A DNA stretch of 64,000 nt from Deferribacteraceae bacterium V6Fe1 (GTDB taxonomy: Bacteria; Chrysiogenota; Deferribacteres; Deferribacterales; Deferrivibrionaceae). The position numbers were made by a program, and so were the translations under genes. The stretch's first letter is position 1. Each line of letters starts with the position of its first letter. Positions 24,926-33,729 of the stretch are shown one piece after another. The DNA lies in contig CP063375.1 in the NCBI GenBank assembly GCA_022813675.1, positions 632,001 through 696,000 of the forward strand, written 5' to 3'. The notes beneath the pieces were generated by a model. That model saw only the letters and a program-made list of their open reading frames with translations. It searched no databases and had not been told where the DNA came from.

Positions 24926-26282
24926 TCCTCAAATTTATTGGTAACTTAATTATAAACTCTGTGTACGTTTCTCCATCACTTTCAACAGAGATTTTACCAT
25001 TATGGATTTTAGCTATCTCTTTTACAATTGACAGACCTATGCCAAAGCTACCGTCAATGTTTGATCTTGATTTATTAATTTTAAAAAAACGATTAAAAAT
25101 AAATGCTTTTTCTTCGGAATTTATACCTTTCCCTGTGTTATAAACTGATAATATTATTTCATTATTTTCTTTATAAAATTTAATTCTGACAACCCCCTTC
25201 GTATTGCAATACTTAACGGCATTGTCTAACAGATTCATAAACAATCTGTTTAGCAACTCTTTATTCCCTCTGATTTTTATGTTGTTTTCTATTTCTTTTT
25301 TCAAGAGAATATTTTTATTCTCTATGTTTATCTCACAAATTTCTAATAACTCTTTTATCAGTTGACTTAAATTTAATTCTCTAAAGTCTATAGAATTTAT
25401 GTTAGATTCTAACGATAGGAGCATAAGTAAATTTTTGATTAATAACGAAAGCCTTTGAATTGTTTTGTAGAGCTGAGCTATATCTTCTTTATCTTTCTCT
25501 TTCAGCTCGGTATTCTGAATTAATTTTTCCAAAGATAACAGTATTATAGTAAAAGGTGTTTTTAATTCATGTGAAATATCTGAAATAAAATCTTTTTGTA
25601 ACTTAAACTGCCTGTCTAATCTTTGAAGCATTTCATTCAATGAACTTATTAATAAACAGATTTCATCATTTTCTTTAGGTGTTGGTATTTTGATTGATAA
25701 GTTCGAAGTGTTAACTTCCGATATGTTTTTGATAACATTTTGAAACGGTAAAATGATTTTATTTAATAACCAATTAGTAAGTAGCAATAATATTACCATA
25801 CTCGATATAAATATCAAAAATAATATTTTGCTTAACTGTACAATCTGTTCATCTATATTTTCTATAGATTTTGCTATTAATAAAGTATAGTTATTTTTGA
25901 GTTTGTACAATTTTACTCTTAAAAGCACCTCGTTCCATTCATCCTGTCCTAAATCTATAATTTCTTTTGAGATTTTTGTTCTGTAGTTATAGGTATCTTT
26001 TTTGTTATAAATAGGGACAAAAACTTTTTGAGAAATTTTATTAGCAAAGATAATATTATTTTTATCTGATATAATCTTAATCAGATATTTTTCGTTATTG
26101 ATATCTTCAATTTTATTTAAGTATATTTTATTCTTAACTTTATTAGCAATAATATCTAATTCATAACTAATTGAGTTGTAAATTATATTTGTCATATAAA
26201 AAAAAATTGTCAAAGAAAATAATAGTATTAATAGAGATAAAGATAAAAAAATTAAAATACGTATTCTGTTTTTTATGCTCAT
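24903..26282 (-). CDS. Sensor histidine kinase (minus arm)
   Basis: The 459-residue protein has two membrane helices (about 10-30 and 150-170), a periplasmic sensor of about 120 residues rich in Lys, Asn and Ile, a HAMP domain, HisKA (ISHELKTPFTII) and ATPase motifs (NLLDNAVKYC; GSFGIGLSIVKE). It begins one base after the regulator stop. Its periplasmic region differs from that of the plus-arm kinase, so the two probably sense different signals while feeding related regulators. Confidence 0.9.
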   Translation of the reverse strand: MSIKNRIRILIFLSLSLLILLFSLTIFFYMTNIIYNSISYELDIIANKVKNKIYLNKIEDINNEKYLIKIISDKNNIIFANKISQKVFVPIYNKKDTYNYRTKISKEIIDLGQDEWNEVLLRVKLYKLKNNYTLLIAKSIENIDEQIVQLSKILFLIFISSMVILLLLTNWLLNKIILPFQNVIKNISEVNTSNLSIKIPTPKENDEICLLISSLNEMLQRLDRQFKLQKDFISDISHELKTPFTIILLSLEKLIQNTELKEKDKEDIAQLYKTIQRLSLLIKNLLMLLSLESNINSIDFRELNLSQLIKELLEICEINIENKNILLKKEIENNIKIRGNKELLNRLFMNLLDNAVKYCNTKGVVRIKFYKENNEIILSVYNTGKGINSEEKAFIFNRFFKINKSRSNIDGSFGIGLSIVKEIAKIHNGKISVESDGETYTEFIIKLPINLRNEDGRIC

Positions 26283-26283
26283 T

Positions 26284-26958
26284 TCAACCTTTTAAAATAT
26301 ATCCTATACCCCTCGCTGTCAGGATAATTTCGTGTGCATCATCACCAATCTTTTTTCTTAAATTTTTAATATGAACATCTAAAAAATTTGACATACTAAA
26401 AGGGTCAAACTCGTCACCCCAAACATGTTCAATAATTGTAAATTTTGAAACAACTTTATTTTTATTCAAACCTAAGTATTCAATTATATCGTATTCTTTC
26501 GTTGTAAGTTGTATTTCACTATCGCCAAGAAAAACTTTTCTAATATTCATATCTATTTTTAAATTGCCTATAGATATAACTTGTTCATATTGAGAAAAAG
26601 TTCTTCTTAGAATTGCTTTAACTCTGGCAATTAATTCTGCCATTGAAAAAGGTTTTGATAAATAGTCATCAGCTCCGCTATTTAAGCCTTTTACCCTATC
26701 ATCAATTTCACCTTTTGCAGATATCATCAATACCGGAGTTAATATTTTATTATCTCTGATATTTTTTAAAATTTCGTATCCATTCATTCCAGGCAGCATA
26801 ATATCAAGTATAATTAAGTCATATTGCAAAGATAATATTCTTTCCAATCCATTTGCGCCATCAAAACAGGTATCAACCGAATAATGTTCATCTTCCAAAA
26901 TGTTTGCAATTTGTTTATTTAACTGTCTTTCATCTTCAATAACAAGTAATTTAGGCAT
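26284..26958 (-). CDS. OmpR-family response regulator (minus arm)
   Basis: The 224-residue protein has D52 as phosphoacceptor (IILDIMLPG), K in LSKPFS and a winged helix. Its recognition region FDPFSMSNFLDVHIKNLRKK differs from the plus-arm regulator by only a few conservative changes, so both probably bind the same DNA repeat. The gene lies one base after the PAP2 stop and one base before the kinase. It would control its own operon through the repeat at 27559-27575. Confidence 0.92.
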   Translation of the reverse strand: MPKLLVIEDERQLNKQIANILEDEHYSVDTCFDGANGLERILSLQYDLIILDIMLPGMNGYEILKNIRDNKILTPVLMISAKGEIDDRVKGLNSGADDYLSKPFSMAELIARVKAILRRTFSQYEQVISIGNLKIDMNIRKVFLGDSEIQLTTKEYDIIEYLGLNKNKVVSKFTIIEHVWGDEFDPFSMSNFLDVHIKNLRKKIGDDAHEIILTARGIGYILKG

Positions 26959-26959
26959 T

Positions 26960-27535
26960 TTATCCTTTATAATTTATAAATGGAATTCTTCTAAGTAATT
27001 TATCAGCAATTTTATTTAAAAGAATGTTTAATTTCTCTAATTTAGATTGTAAGGTATATATTATCAATACAGAAATTATCGATACAAAAAATGAACCTAA
27101 AATATCTAAAGGGAAATGAACTCCCACATAAATTCTGCTAAAACCAATAATTACCGCCAATATAAAAAGCAAAAATCCTATAGACTTTTTTCCAAATATA
27201 ATCGTTGAAATAGATATGGAAAATACAAGCGTGGCATGATCGCTCGGGAAAGATGTTTCAATGGTGTGATTTATTAGTGTATGTCCTAATCCAAGCTCAA
27301 AAGGTCTTGGATGATAATAAAAAATTGTGATTATAAGATTTAATAACAACCCCAACAATGATGAATAAAATACATACAGAGCTTTATCTCTATTATAAAA
27401 TAAATATAAAATGATTAGTATGATTGCGTATAAGTATGGTGAATATTTTGTAATAAGCACAAAAACATGATCTAATATAGCACTCCCATTTAATCCATTA
27501 ATTAGCAAGAATAATTCAATATTATACTTTTCCAT
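26960..27535 (-). CDS. PAP2-family phosphatase, BcrC/YbjG-like undecaprenyl diphosphatase
   Basis: The 191-residue protein has about five helices. Motifs are YYHPRPF, FPSDHATLVFS and SRIYVGVHFPLDILG; the PSDH form and short RPF motif are typical of BcrC-type undecaprenyl-diphosphate phosphatases that confer bacitracin tolerance. It is the first gene of the seven-gene operon. There is no Shine-Dalgarno before the ATG, and the predicted -10 ends 7 bases upstream, so the message may be leaderless. Confidence 0.85.
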   Translation of the reverse strand: MEKYNIELFLLINGLNGSAILDHVFVLITKYSPYLYAIILIILYLFYNRDKALYVFYSSLLGLLLNLIITIFYYHPRPFELGLGHTLINHTIETSFPSDHATLVFSISISTIIFGKKSIGFLLFILAVIIGFSRIYVGVHFPLDILGSFFVSIISVLIIYTLQSKLEKLNILLNKIADKLLRRIPFINYKG

Positions 27536-27542
27536 GTTTGTT

Positions 27543-27575
27543 ATTTATCACATCATTTATGAAGAAATTATGAAG
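27543..27575 (-). promoter_or_regulatory. PmrA-box-like operator and promoter of the lipid operon
   Basis: On the minus strand CTTCAT (27575-27570), AATTT, CTTCAT (27564-27559) forms a direct repeat with 11-bp period. Ten bases on, ATAAAT (27548-27543) can be the -10. Geometry equals the element at 15402-15434, where repeat and -10 are also 10 bp apart. The half-sites differ from the PmrA consensus at one position (CTTCAT for CTTAAT). The transcript would start at or just before the ATG at 27535. Confidence 0.55.
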
Positions 27576-27656
27576 CTTGTAATTATTTACACCTATACAA
27601 TACGGACAATTTAAAAGTGAAATAATCCACTAAAAATAAAAAGAATCTTAAAATAT

Positions 27657-28928
27657 TTACCCCATATGTATAATAAATTCAGCTAAAAAACAAAATGCCA
27701 TTATTGAAATAGACATAGATGCACCAATGATATTTGAATGATACTGCTGATTAAGTAAAACAAAAATTACTATCACACAAAGAAAAAAGCCTATAACTGG
27801 AATAGTCTTATTGCTGTTTAATTGCTGGTGCAATCTAAATCCCGTAAAATTTACAGTAGCAAATATAAGCAAAAAACCAACACTACCAGCTGTTGAAATG
27901 CTCTCTAAATCAAGAATATTCACCAATATAAAAGTTACATCTGCTGTGATCATTAATCCTGTAGGCTTATCCCAAAGTCGAGCAAGAAAATGATGTGGGA
28001 GCTCATCATCTTCGGCTATTTCGAAATTTACTCTGCTAGCGCCTAGTAAAGATGCATTTATAGCTGAAAATGTTGAAATCAATGCAGTAATAGTAATGGC
28101 TGTAAAACCAATTTTACCCAACATAGGTTTGGTTGCTTCAGCCAAGACATAATCCCCCGAGCTAATGCTATTTTTGAAAGTGGTAGCGAACCTACGGTGA
28201 CTAATGGTATAGCTATATAAAGCAATATGGCGAAACTTACTGAAACATAATATGCCATGGGAATATTTTTCTCGGGGTTAATACTATCAGGAGCTGCATT
28301 GGCTATCAGTTCAAACCCCCCATATGCCACAAAAATAACCATTCCTCTTGTAAATAGCTTTAAGGGTGATTCCCATTTGTACAGGTATAATTGATCACTA
28401 TGTAAGAGCTTCCAATCAAACCATAGAAGCCAATAAAAATAAACACAGTTAAAATAATCAATTTGATAATTACAGCATATGCTTCTATTTACCTACCACA
28501 GTAATACTAAAATAGTTTATAAATGTAGCTAAAATGATTACAAAACTGGCATAAATATGAAAATCAACTGGTCTGCAATTTGTAATACTAATTAAATTGA
28601 GTGTATAAAAACCAAATGCCGAAGCATAAAGTGAAAGCACTATTATATAGCTTACTCACAGCTGATTACTAATAGCTCCACTAAATGCTGTTTTGTCAAA
28701 AGCTTAATTATAAACTTTACTGTACCTCCTCTATCGGGATATCTTGTGGAAAGTTTTGAATAGCTGTAAGAAGTTATTAACGCTAAAATACCTGCAAATA
28801 AAAAAAACAATTGGTGTTCCCCCTTTTGCTAAGGAAACAGCCAGTCCAAGTACCGCAAAAATCCCACCACCAACCATCCCCCCAATACCTATAGAAACTG
28901 CCTCTTTTAACCCTATTCTTTTATCCAT
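27657..28928 (-). pseudogene. Decayed APC-family amino-acid permease
   Basis: The N-terminus is clear (LKEAVSIGIGGMVGGGIFAVLG, the APC GIGxMIGxGIF motif), as are YGGFELIANAAPDSINPEKN and the C-terminal helices. The frame is broken by a slip in an 8-T run (28800-28807), a further shift near 28700, an in-frame TGA (28656-28658), a TAG with frameshift near 28486, a shift near 28370-28395 and one near 28150. Concatenated frames give about 420 residues of permease. Several independent lesions make a sequencing error an unlikely explanation. It sits just upstream of the lipid operon promoter. Confidence 0.9.
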
Positions 28929-29063
28929 TTTTCCATTTTATGTTTATCTAAATTACATATACAATTGCATATTCTACTTGTCCAAATTTGTTGTCAAACA
29001 TAGTGTTAACTCAACAAATGAAAATTACATTCCATTTTTAAAAAATTATATTACAATAAGCCC

Positions 29064-30173
29064 ATGAAATTTTCAGATAATGTTTACACTCAAATTAAGG
29101 CTCTTATTGATAAAACTGTCACTGAAAATCTTATAGCCAAAAATGTGCTTGATAATTTTATCAGAGAAAAACGTTTTAACTCAACAATCCGAAATGAAGC
29201 AACAGATTACTTTTTCAAGGCTCTTAGGTATTACGGATTGTTTTCAAACGGTCATGATATCGAAAATGATGAAAATGTTGCAGAAATTATTGCTAATACA
29301 GAATACGATGAACATTTCCCTTCAAAGATAATCGGTGTAAACAAATTCGTTTCAAAAAAAATCTTTGAAAATCTTGACAAAGATACCTTTTTATCTTTTT
29401 TGCAGAGAGCACCTTTGACTGTCAGGGTCAACTCATTGAAAACTACGAGGGAATTTTTAAAAGAAAAATATCCGTTTTTTGAAAATACCGAGATATCCCC
29501 TTTCGGGTTATATACTCTCAAACACATTAATCTTAGGCAACTTGACGAATTTAAAAAGGGCTATTTTGAAATACAGGATGAAGCAAGTCAATTGATATAT
29601 TTTCTTGTTAATCCGAAGTATTCCGAAAAGATTCTGGACATGTGTGCCGGCACGGGCGGAAAAACACTATCACTTTTGTCAACAGGCCTAAATCCTGACA
29701 TTTATGCGTATGACATCAGCTTTAACAGATTGAAGATATTAGAAAAAAGGGTCAGACTTAATAAATTTAACGTGAAACTTCTCAAAAAGCTTTCAGGCCG
29801 CTACAACAAGATTCTTATCGATGCACCTTGCTCAGGCTCAGGCTCAATAAGACGCGATGTGGATGTGCTTTTAAGGCTTAATGAAGAAAAGCTAAATAAT
29901 CTCATTGACACTCAACGTAAAATCTTTGACAAGGCTTACCAATTGGCTGAAAAGGGCGGATATATAATTTATGTGACCTGTAGCTTTTTCAAAGAGGAAA
30001 ATGAGGAGCAAGTGGAATATTTCTTAAATCATTATAAAATCAAATTGGTAGACGTAAACACCCTCTTTGACAGCCATATAAATAAGTCATTAAAAACTAC
30101 AACTTTCTATAAAACAAACCCTTTACTATCAAATATGGATGGTTTTTTCGGAGCGGTTTTCAAAATTTTGTAA
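29064..30173 (+). CDS. RsmB/NOP2/Sun-family RNA cytosine-C5 methyltransferase
   Basis: The 369-residue protein has an N-terminal helical region like the NusB-type domain of RsmB (about 1-90), then a PUA-like linker and a SAM domain: DMCAGTGGKTLSLL, DAPCSGSGSIRRD and the catalytic-Cys motif YVTCSFFKEENEEQV. It methylates a cytosine in rRNA or tRNA. There is no Shine-Dalgarno; TACAAT (29052-29057) lies 6 bases before the ATG, so a near-leaderless message is possible. It overlaps the convergent methyltransferase by 14 bases. Confidence 0.9.
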   Translation: MKFSDNVYTQIKALIDKTVTENLIAKNVLDNFIREKRFNSTIRNEATDYFFKALRYYGLFSNGHDIENDENVAEIIANTEYDEHFPSKIIGVNKFVSKKIFENLDKDTFLSFLQRAPLTVRVNSLKTTREFLKEKYPFFENTEISPFGLYTLKHINLRQLDEFKKGYFEIQDEASQLIYFLVNPKYSEKILDMCAGTGGKTLSLLSTGLNPDIYAYDISFNRLKILEKRVRLNKFNVKLLKKLSGRYNKILIDAPCSGSGSIRRDVDVLLRLNEEKLNNLIDTQRKIFDKAYQLAEKGGYIIYVTCSFFKEENEEQVEYFLNHYKIKLVDVNTLFDSHINKSLKTTTFYKTNPLLSNMDGFFGAVFKIL

Positions 30174-30852
30174 AGCAGGTAATATTTACAAAGCTCTCAT
30201 TCTTTATAAATTTTTCCATCTGAAAGCTTCCAAAAAATTGAACAAATGCAAATCCGCTGGAATTAACCGCCCAAATAATGTCTTGGTACATAAACGGTGT
30301 AAGTTTTTGATTAAATTTATGGATAATTCCCCCATTTTTATCTTTTATCTCACCGATAAAGTCCAATGATGACGGATTTTCGTAAACATACCCCCTTTTA
30401 AAAGAGTAATTATCCGTATTAATTTCGGGAAGCTCTTTCAAAGAATGTGCAAATATTCGGTCATAGTTGATAATTTGCATCAAAAATCTCCCTTTTGGCC
30501 TCAATAGTGAATGCACTTTTTTTAAAAACTCCAAAAAATCTCTTCTGGAAGGTAAGTGACACACGGTATTGCCAATGCTGAAAATAAAATCAAATGAATT
30601 TTCCTTAAAAGGGAGATTATTCATATCCCCTATTAGCAAAGGATAGTTATATTTTGAAAATTCTTCCGTATACTCTACCCCTAAGGCATCAAAACCTTCA
30701 TCTATAAATGCCTTGACATAACTACCTGTAGCAGAGCCAATATCCAAAATTTTATCGTTTTCATTAGCCATCAGCTTTAATAGATTAAATGTATCCTGAC
30801 TAAATGGAAAAATCTCATCATAAATGGCTGCCATATTTTTGTATGTATCCAT
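30160..30852 (-). CDS. Class I SAM-dependent methyltransferase
   Basis: The 230-residue cytoplasmic protein has SAM motif I KILDIGSATGSYVKAFIDEG, an acidic loop after strand 2, and SFDFIFSIGNTVCHLPSR as motif IV. The fold is certain, the substrate is not; small-molecule O- or N-methylation is the most common role for this group. The gene is on the minus strand, 29 bases from the end of the upstream M20 gene, and could be the third gene of a GNAT-M20-methyltransferase operon. Confidence 0.82.
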   Translation of the reverse strand: MDTYKNMAAIYDEIFPFSQDTFNLLKLMANENDKILDIGSATGSYVKAFIDEGFDALGVEYTEEFSKYNYPLLIGDMNNLPFKENSFDFIFSIGNTVCHLPSRRDFLEFLKKVHSLLRPKGRFLMQIINYDRIFAHSLKELPEINTDNYSFKRGYVYENPSSLDFIGEIKDKNGGIIHKFNQKLTPFMYQDIIWAVNSSGFAFVQFFGSFQMEKFIKNESFVNITCFTKF

Positions 30853-30881
30853 CAGTTAACCTGCCTTTTTAATTTGTATAA

Positions 30882-31961
30882 TTATTGAATATTTTTCATA
30901 ACTGCATAATATATCTCAGCTGCTTTAACAACCTCGCTAAAATCAACAAATTCATCACATGTATGAGCTACCGATAAATCCCCCGGTCCTAAAATAATAG
31001 GCTTTATACCTGACTGCCACAAAATCGGAGCATCTGAGTCACTTTTGAAAAAAGCCAATGCAAACTCCTGATTTTTTTCCGCGTATATATTTTTTAATAC
31101 CTTTGGCAAGTATGCCTTATCGGACAATTCATAGCCGTGGTGAATCGTTTTTAGCGAAAATTTTATTTCATTCTCATTAAATGCACTGTAAATCAGCTCT
31201 TCAATCTCAAAGGTTAATGCACCGATTGAATATTTTGAAGGCAGATGCAGGTCTAAAAAAGACTCACACCTTCCGGGGCTTGCAAACCCTGCCTGTGAGC
31301 TGTTAAAATCTCTAATATTGTAGAAGATATCCTCTTTTTTATCAACATGGTCTATAATAAGATTTATACAATCCATCATCAGCTTAACGGCATTCTTCTC
31401 AGGTTTTGATAAGGAAGCGTGTAATTTTTGCCCATAAGCTACCAATGAAATCTCCACATATCCGTAGTGCCCAAAACACGGCTTCAAGTTTGTAGGCTCA
31501 CCGATTAACGCCCAGTCAAATGAATATTCCCTTGTCAACTCAAAAGCTCCATCCCCTGACTCCTCTTCACCTACGACAAGTGCAAGAGCACAAGGGAAGT
31601 CTTTCTTCTCATTCTCTTTATAACTCAAAAATGCTTCTATCATTGCAGCACAGCCACTTTTCATATCAGCTGAGCCAAGCCCCAATATTTTATCATCTAA
31701 AATACTCGCCTCATAATTCTCGTAATCAAATGCAGGCACCGTATCAATATGCCCTACAAATACAATATCCGCCTCCCCATTTTCCGGCAAAACCAATATA
31801 TTCCCTCTACCTTCCTCAACCTCTTGGTATTCATAGCCAATCTCATTCTTTTTTAAGAAATCTTTCAAAAAAAGGATTACATCCTCCTCTTTCCCGGAAG
31901 GACTGTAAATATTAATCATTTCCACTAAAAGCTCTTTCAATCTTTTTTCATTTATCTTCAT
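30882..31961 (-). CDS. M20-family metallohydrolase (LysK/ArgE/DapE-like)
   Basis: The 359-residue protein has the di-zinc motifs VGHIDTVP, GLGSADMKSG, VVGEEESGDGAF and GEPTNLKPCFGH, and a late His in AHTCDEFV. These match deacylases of the ArgE/DapE/CPG2 group, closest in wording to LysK-type N-acetyl-lysine deacetylases. It overlaps the GNAT acetyltransferase by 14 bases, so the pair may act on the same amine, but the substrate is unproven. The start is ATG at 31961. Confidence 0.87.
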   Translation of the reverse strand: MKINEKRLKELLVEMINIYSPSGKEEDVILFLKDFLKKNEIGYEYQEVEEGRGNILVLPENGEADIVFVGHIDTVPAFDYENYEASILDDKILGLGSADMKSGCAAMIEAFLSYKENEKKDFPCALALVVGEEESGDGAFELTREYSFDWALIGEPTNLKPCFGHYGYVEISLVAYGQKLHASLSKPEKNAVKLMMDCINLIIDHVDKKEDIFYNIRDFNSSQAGFASPGRCESFLDLHLPSKYSIGALTFEIEELIYSAFNENEIKFSLKTIHHGYELSDKAYLPKVLKNIYAEKNQEFALAFFKSDSDAPILWQSGIKPIILGPGDLSVAHTCDEFVDFSEVVKAAEIYYAVMKNIQ

Positions 31962-32421
31962 CTTCTTCCCCTTTGTCTAAATACAGCGTAAGGTAAATTT
32001 GCTCTTTCGGCTCACAGAAACCCTTTCTCCTAAAAAAGCTCAAAGCTCTGTGATTGCTCTTTTCCACGTCAACAAATAAGTTTTTAATCCCTTTATCTTT
32101 CATGTATGTCTTAAATTCGTCAAAAAGCTGCGAAGCAACCCCTTTGGCTTCATAATCGCTGTCAACACAAAGCCAGACAAGATACCCATATCTCACACGG
32201 GCTTTGTTAACCACATAAGACAATATAAACCCCACAATCTTCCCTTCGCATTCCGCCACAAAACAACTCTCTCTGTTGTTTACAAAAAACTCAGCCACTT
32301 CACTTTCATCCCAAATTCTGTAAAGATTAGGATACTGCTGTAAAGTAAATACCTTTTCCCCAAGGCTATATATTTCTGCCAAGTCTTTTAACCTAATCCC
32401 TCTGAAAATTATTTCAGCCAT
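31948..32421 (-). CDS. GNAT-family N-acetyltransferase
   Basis: The 157-residue protein has the GNAT fold: FVAECEGKIVGFILSY, then LVWLCVDSDYEAKGVASQLF as motif A with a slightly degenerate Q/RxxGxG/A acetyl-CoA loop, then NHRALSFFRRKGF as motif B. The protein and amine substrate are unknown. The start is ATG at 32421. It heads an operon with the M20 hydrolase and is divergent from the DUF1858 gene. Confidence 0.85.
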   Translation of the reverse strand: MAEIIFRGIRLKDLAEIYSLGEKVFTLQQYPNLYRIWDESEVAEFFVNNRESCFVAECEGKIVGFILSYVVNKARVRYGYLVWLCVDSDYEAKGVASQLFDEFKTYMKDKGIKNLFVDVEKSNHRALSFFRRKGFCEPKEQIYLTLYLDKGEEDEDK

Positions 32422-32553
32422 ACTTATACCCTATTCACATATTTAATTATCATAAGTTTCAATTTAGTATAAACACAATCTTTTTTCTACAACAAAAATT
32501 TGCTCCTTGCCAAACTCTTTTGCTTTACTCACATTTTATATTACAGAGAATCT

Positions 32554-32582
32554 TTGAAATTATCAAAAATATGTAATATAAT
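32554..32582 (+). promoter_or_regulatory. Sigma-70 promoter giving a leaderless message
   Basis: TTGAAA (32554-32559), 17 bp, TATAAT (32577-32582). The start would fall 6-7 bases later at the ATG (32589). No Shine-Dalgarno is present (TTTTTCT before ATG), supporting a leaderless transcript. Confidence 0.7.
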
Positions 32583-32588
32583 TTTTCT

Positions 32589-32789
32589 ATGAACAAGTTT
32601 ACGCTGAATAATACAATTGAAGAGATTGTTTCAGAAAAGAAAGAGGCGGTAAAATATCTAATGGAAAAAGGGATTAGATGCATCAGGTGCGGTGAGCCTA
32701 TTTGGGACAAACTTAAAGTTGTCTTAACGGAAAAAGGATTCACCGAGGTTGAACAACAAAAAATTTTAGACGAAATCAATAATCTCTGA
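32589..32789 (+). CDS. DUF1858-domain protein
   Basis: The 66-residue protein has the DUF1858 pattern: TIEEIVSEKKEAVKYLMEKG, then GIRCIRCGEPIWDKL with a CxxC pair, then a helix rich in Glu. Such small proteins and domains occur beside hybrid-cluster, nitrite/NO or Ric-type iron-sulfur repair proteins, but no role is proven. It is cotranscribed with the gate-domain membrane protein starting 7 bases after its stop. Confidence 0.85.
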   Translation: MNKFTLNNTIEEIVSEKKEAVKYLMEKGIRCIRCGEPIWDKLKVVLTEKGFTEVEQQKILDEINNL

Positions 32790-32796
32790 GGCTTAG

Positions 32797-33720
32797 TTGG
32801 AAACATTTATATCCCTTATTTTAGATTCAGGCAAATCCGCTGTAAACCTTGCACTTTATATCCTTTTGCCAATCATGGTCATAATGATGGCGATTATGCA
32901 TACCTTTGAAGAGAAAGGTTTTTTGAGAAAAATTGCATTTATCTTTTCCCCATTTTTATCAATTTTTGGCATACCTGGCATAGGAGCTTTTGCAATCATA
33001 CAAATTCTTCTTATCAGTTTTGCCGCACCAATAGCAACATTTAAGATAATGCAGGACAACAGCAGTTACACCGAAAGGGAGGTAGCTGCCACATTTGCGG
33101 CAACCATTGTAATGTCTCAGGCAAATGCTACCATGCCCCTCATCGCAGTTGGGCTAAATTTACCAGTCACAATAATCTCATCCCTTATAGGAGGGGTCAC
33201 GGCTTCTCTCATAGTTGGATTATTTGTTAAAAAAACCGCTCATAAACACCATACGGACAATTTCGTCCCTTCTTCAAAAAGGATTTTATCACTTTTGTTT
33301 GAAGGTGGAGAAAAAGGTATATTAGTTGTTTACAAGTCGTTGCCGGCACTAACAATTGCTATATTTTTTGTAAATATTTTAAAAAAACTTAATGTCCTGA
33401 CTCTGATAGAGCAGATTGCAGCCCCTTTATTTAATATCGCAGGAATTTCTTCAGTTTCCGTTATCCCTATTATCACAAAATTTTTGGCTGGCGGCACGGC
33501 AATGATGGCTGTCGTAATAGATATGATTGAAAAAGGATTAATGACACAGAAAGACTTGAATATGTTGGCAGGTTTTATGATAAACCCCATCGACCCGGTA
33601 GGTATAATGGTGTTTTTATCGGTCGGGCTCAAGTTTCAAAAAGTCTTCAAGCCGGTATTGATAGCCTCCATATTCGGAATGCTAATAAGAGGCATAATAC
33701 ATTTTATATACTTTTACTGA
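32797..33720 (+). CDS. Nucleoside-recognition (gate) domain membrane protein
   Basis: The 307-residue polytopic protein has the Gate domain seen in NupC transporters and spore-maturation SpmA/SpmB proteins. SFAAPIATFKIM, the conserved helix SQANATMPLIAVG, and IITKFLAGGTAMMAV with NPIDPVGIMVF mark the repeats. It starts at TTG with GAGG 6 bases upstream. The transported compound is unknown. The preceding DUF1858 gene may be a redox or metal partner. Confidence 0.8.
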   Translation: METFISLILDSGKSAVNLALYILLPIMVIMMAIMHTFEEKGFLRKIAFIFSPFLSIFGIPGIGAFAIIQILLISFAAPIATFKIMQDNSSYTEREVAATFAATIVMSQANATMPLIAVGLNLPVTIISSLIGGVTASLIVGLFVKKTAHKHHTDNFVPSSKRILSLLFEGGEKGILVVYKSLPALTIAIFFVNILKKLNVLTLIEQIAAPLFNIAGISSVSVIPIITKFLAGGTAMMAVVIDMIEKGLMTQKDLNMLAGFMINPIDPVGIMVFLSVGLKFQKVFKPVLIASIFGMLIRGIIHFIYFY

Positions 33721-33729
33721 ATACATCTC

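Noticed and set aside
31520-31915. 131-codon open frame on the plus strand within the M20 gene
   Set aside because: Antisense to a gene with intact metal motifs; its composition is odd and there is no RBS.
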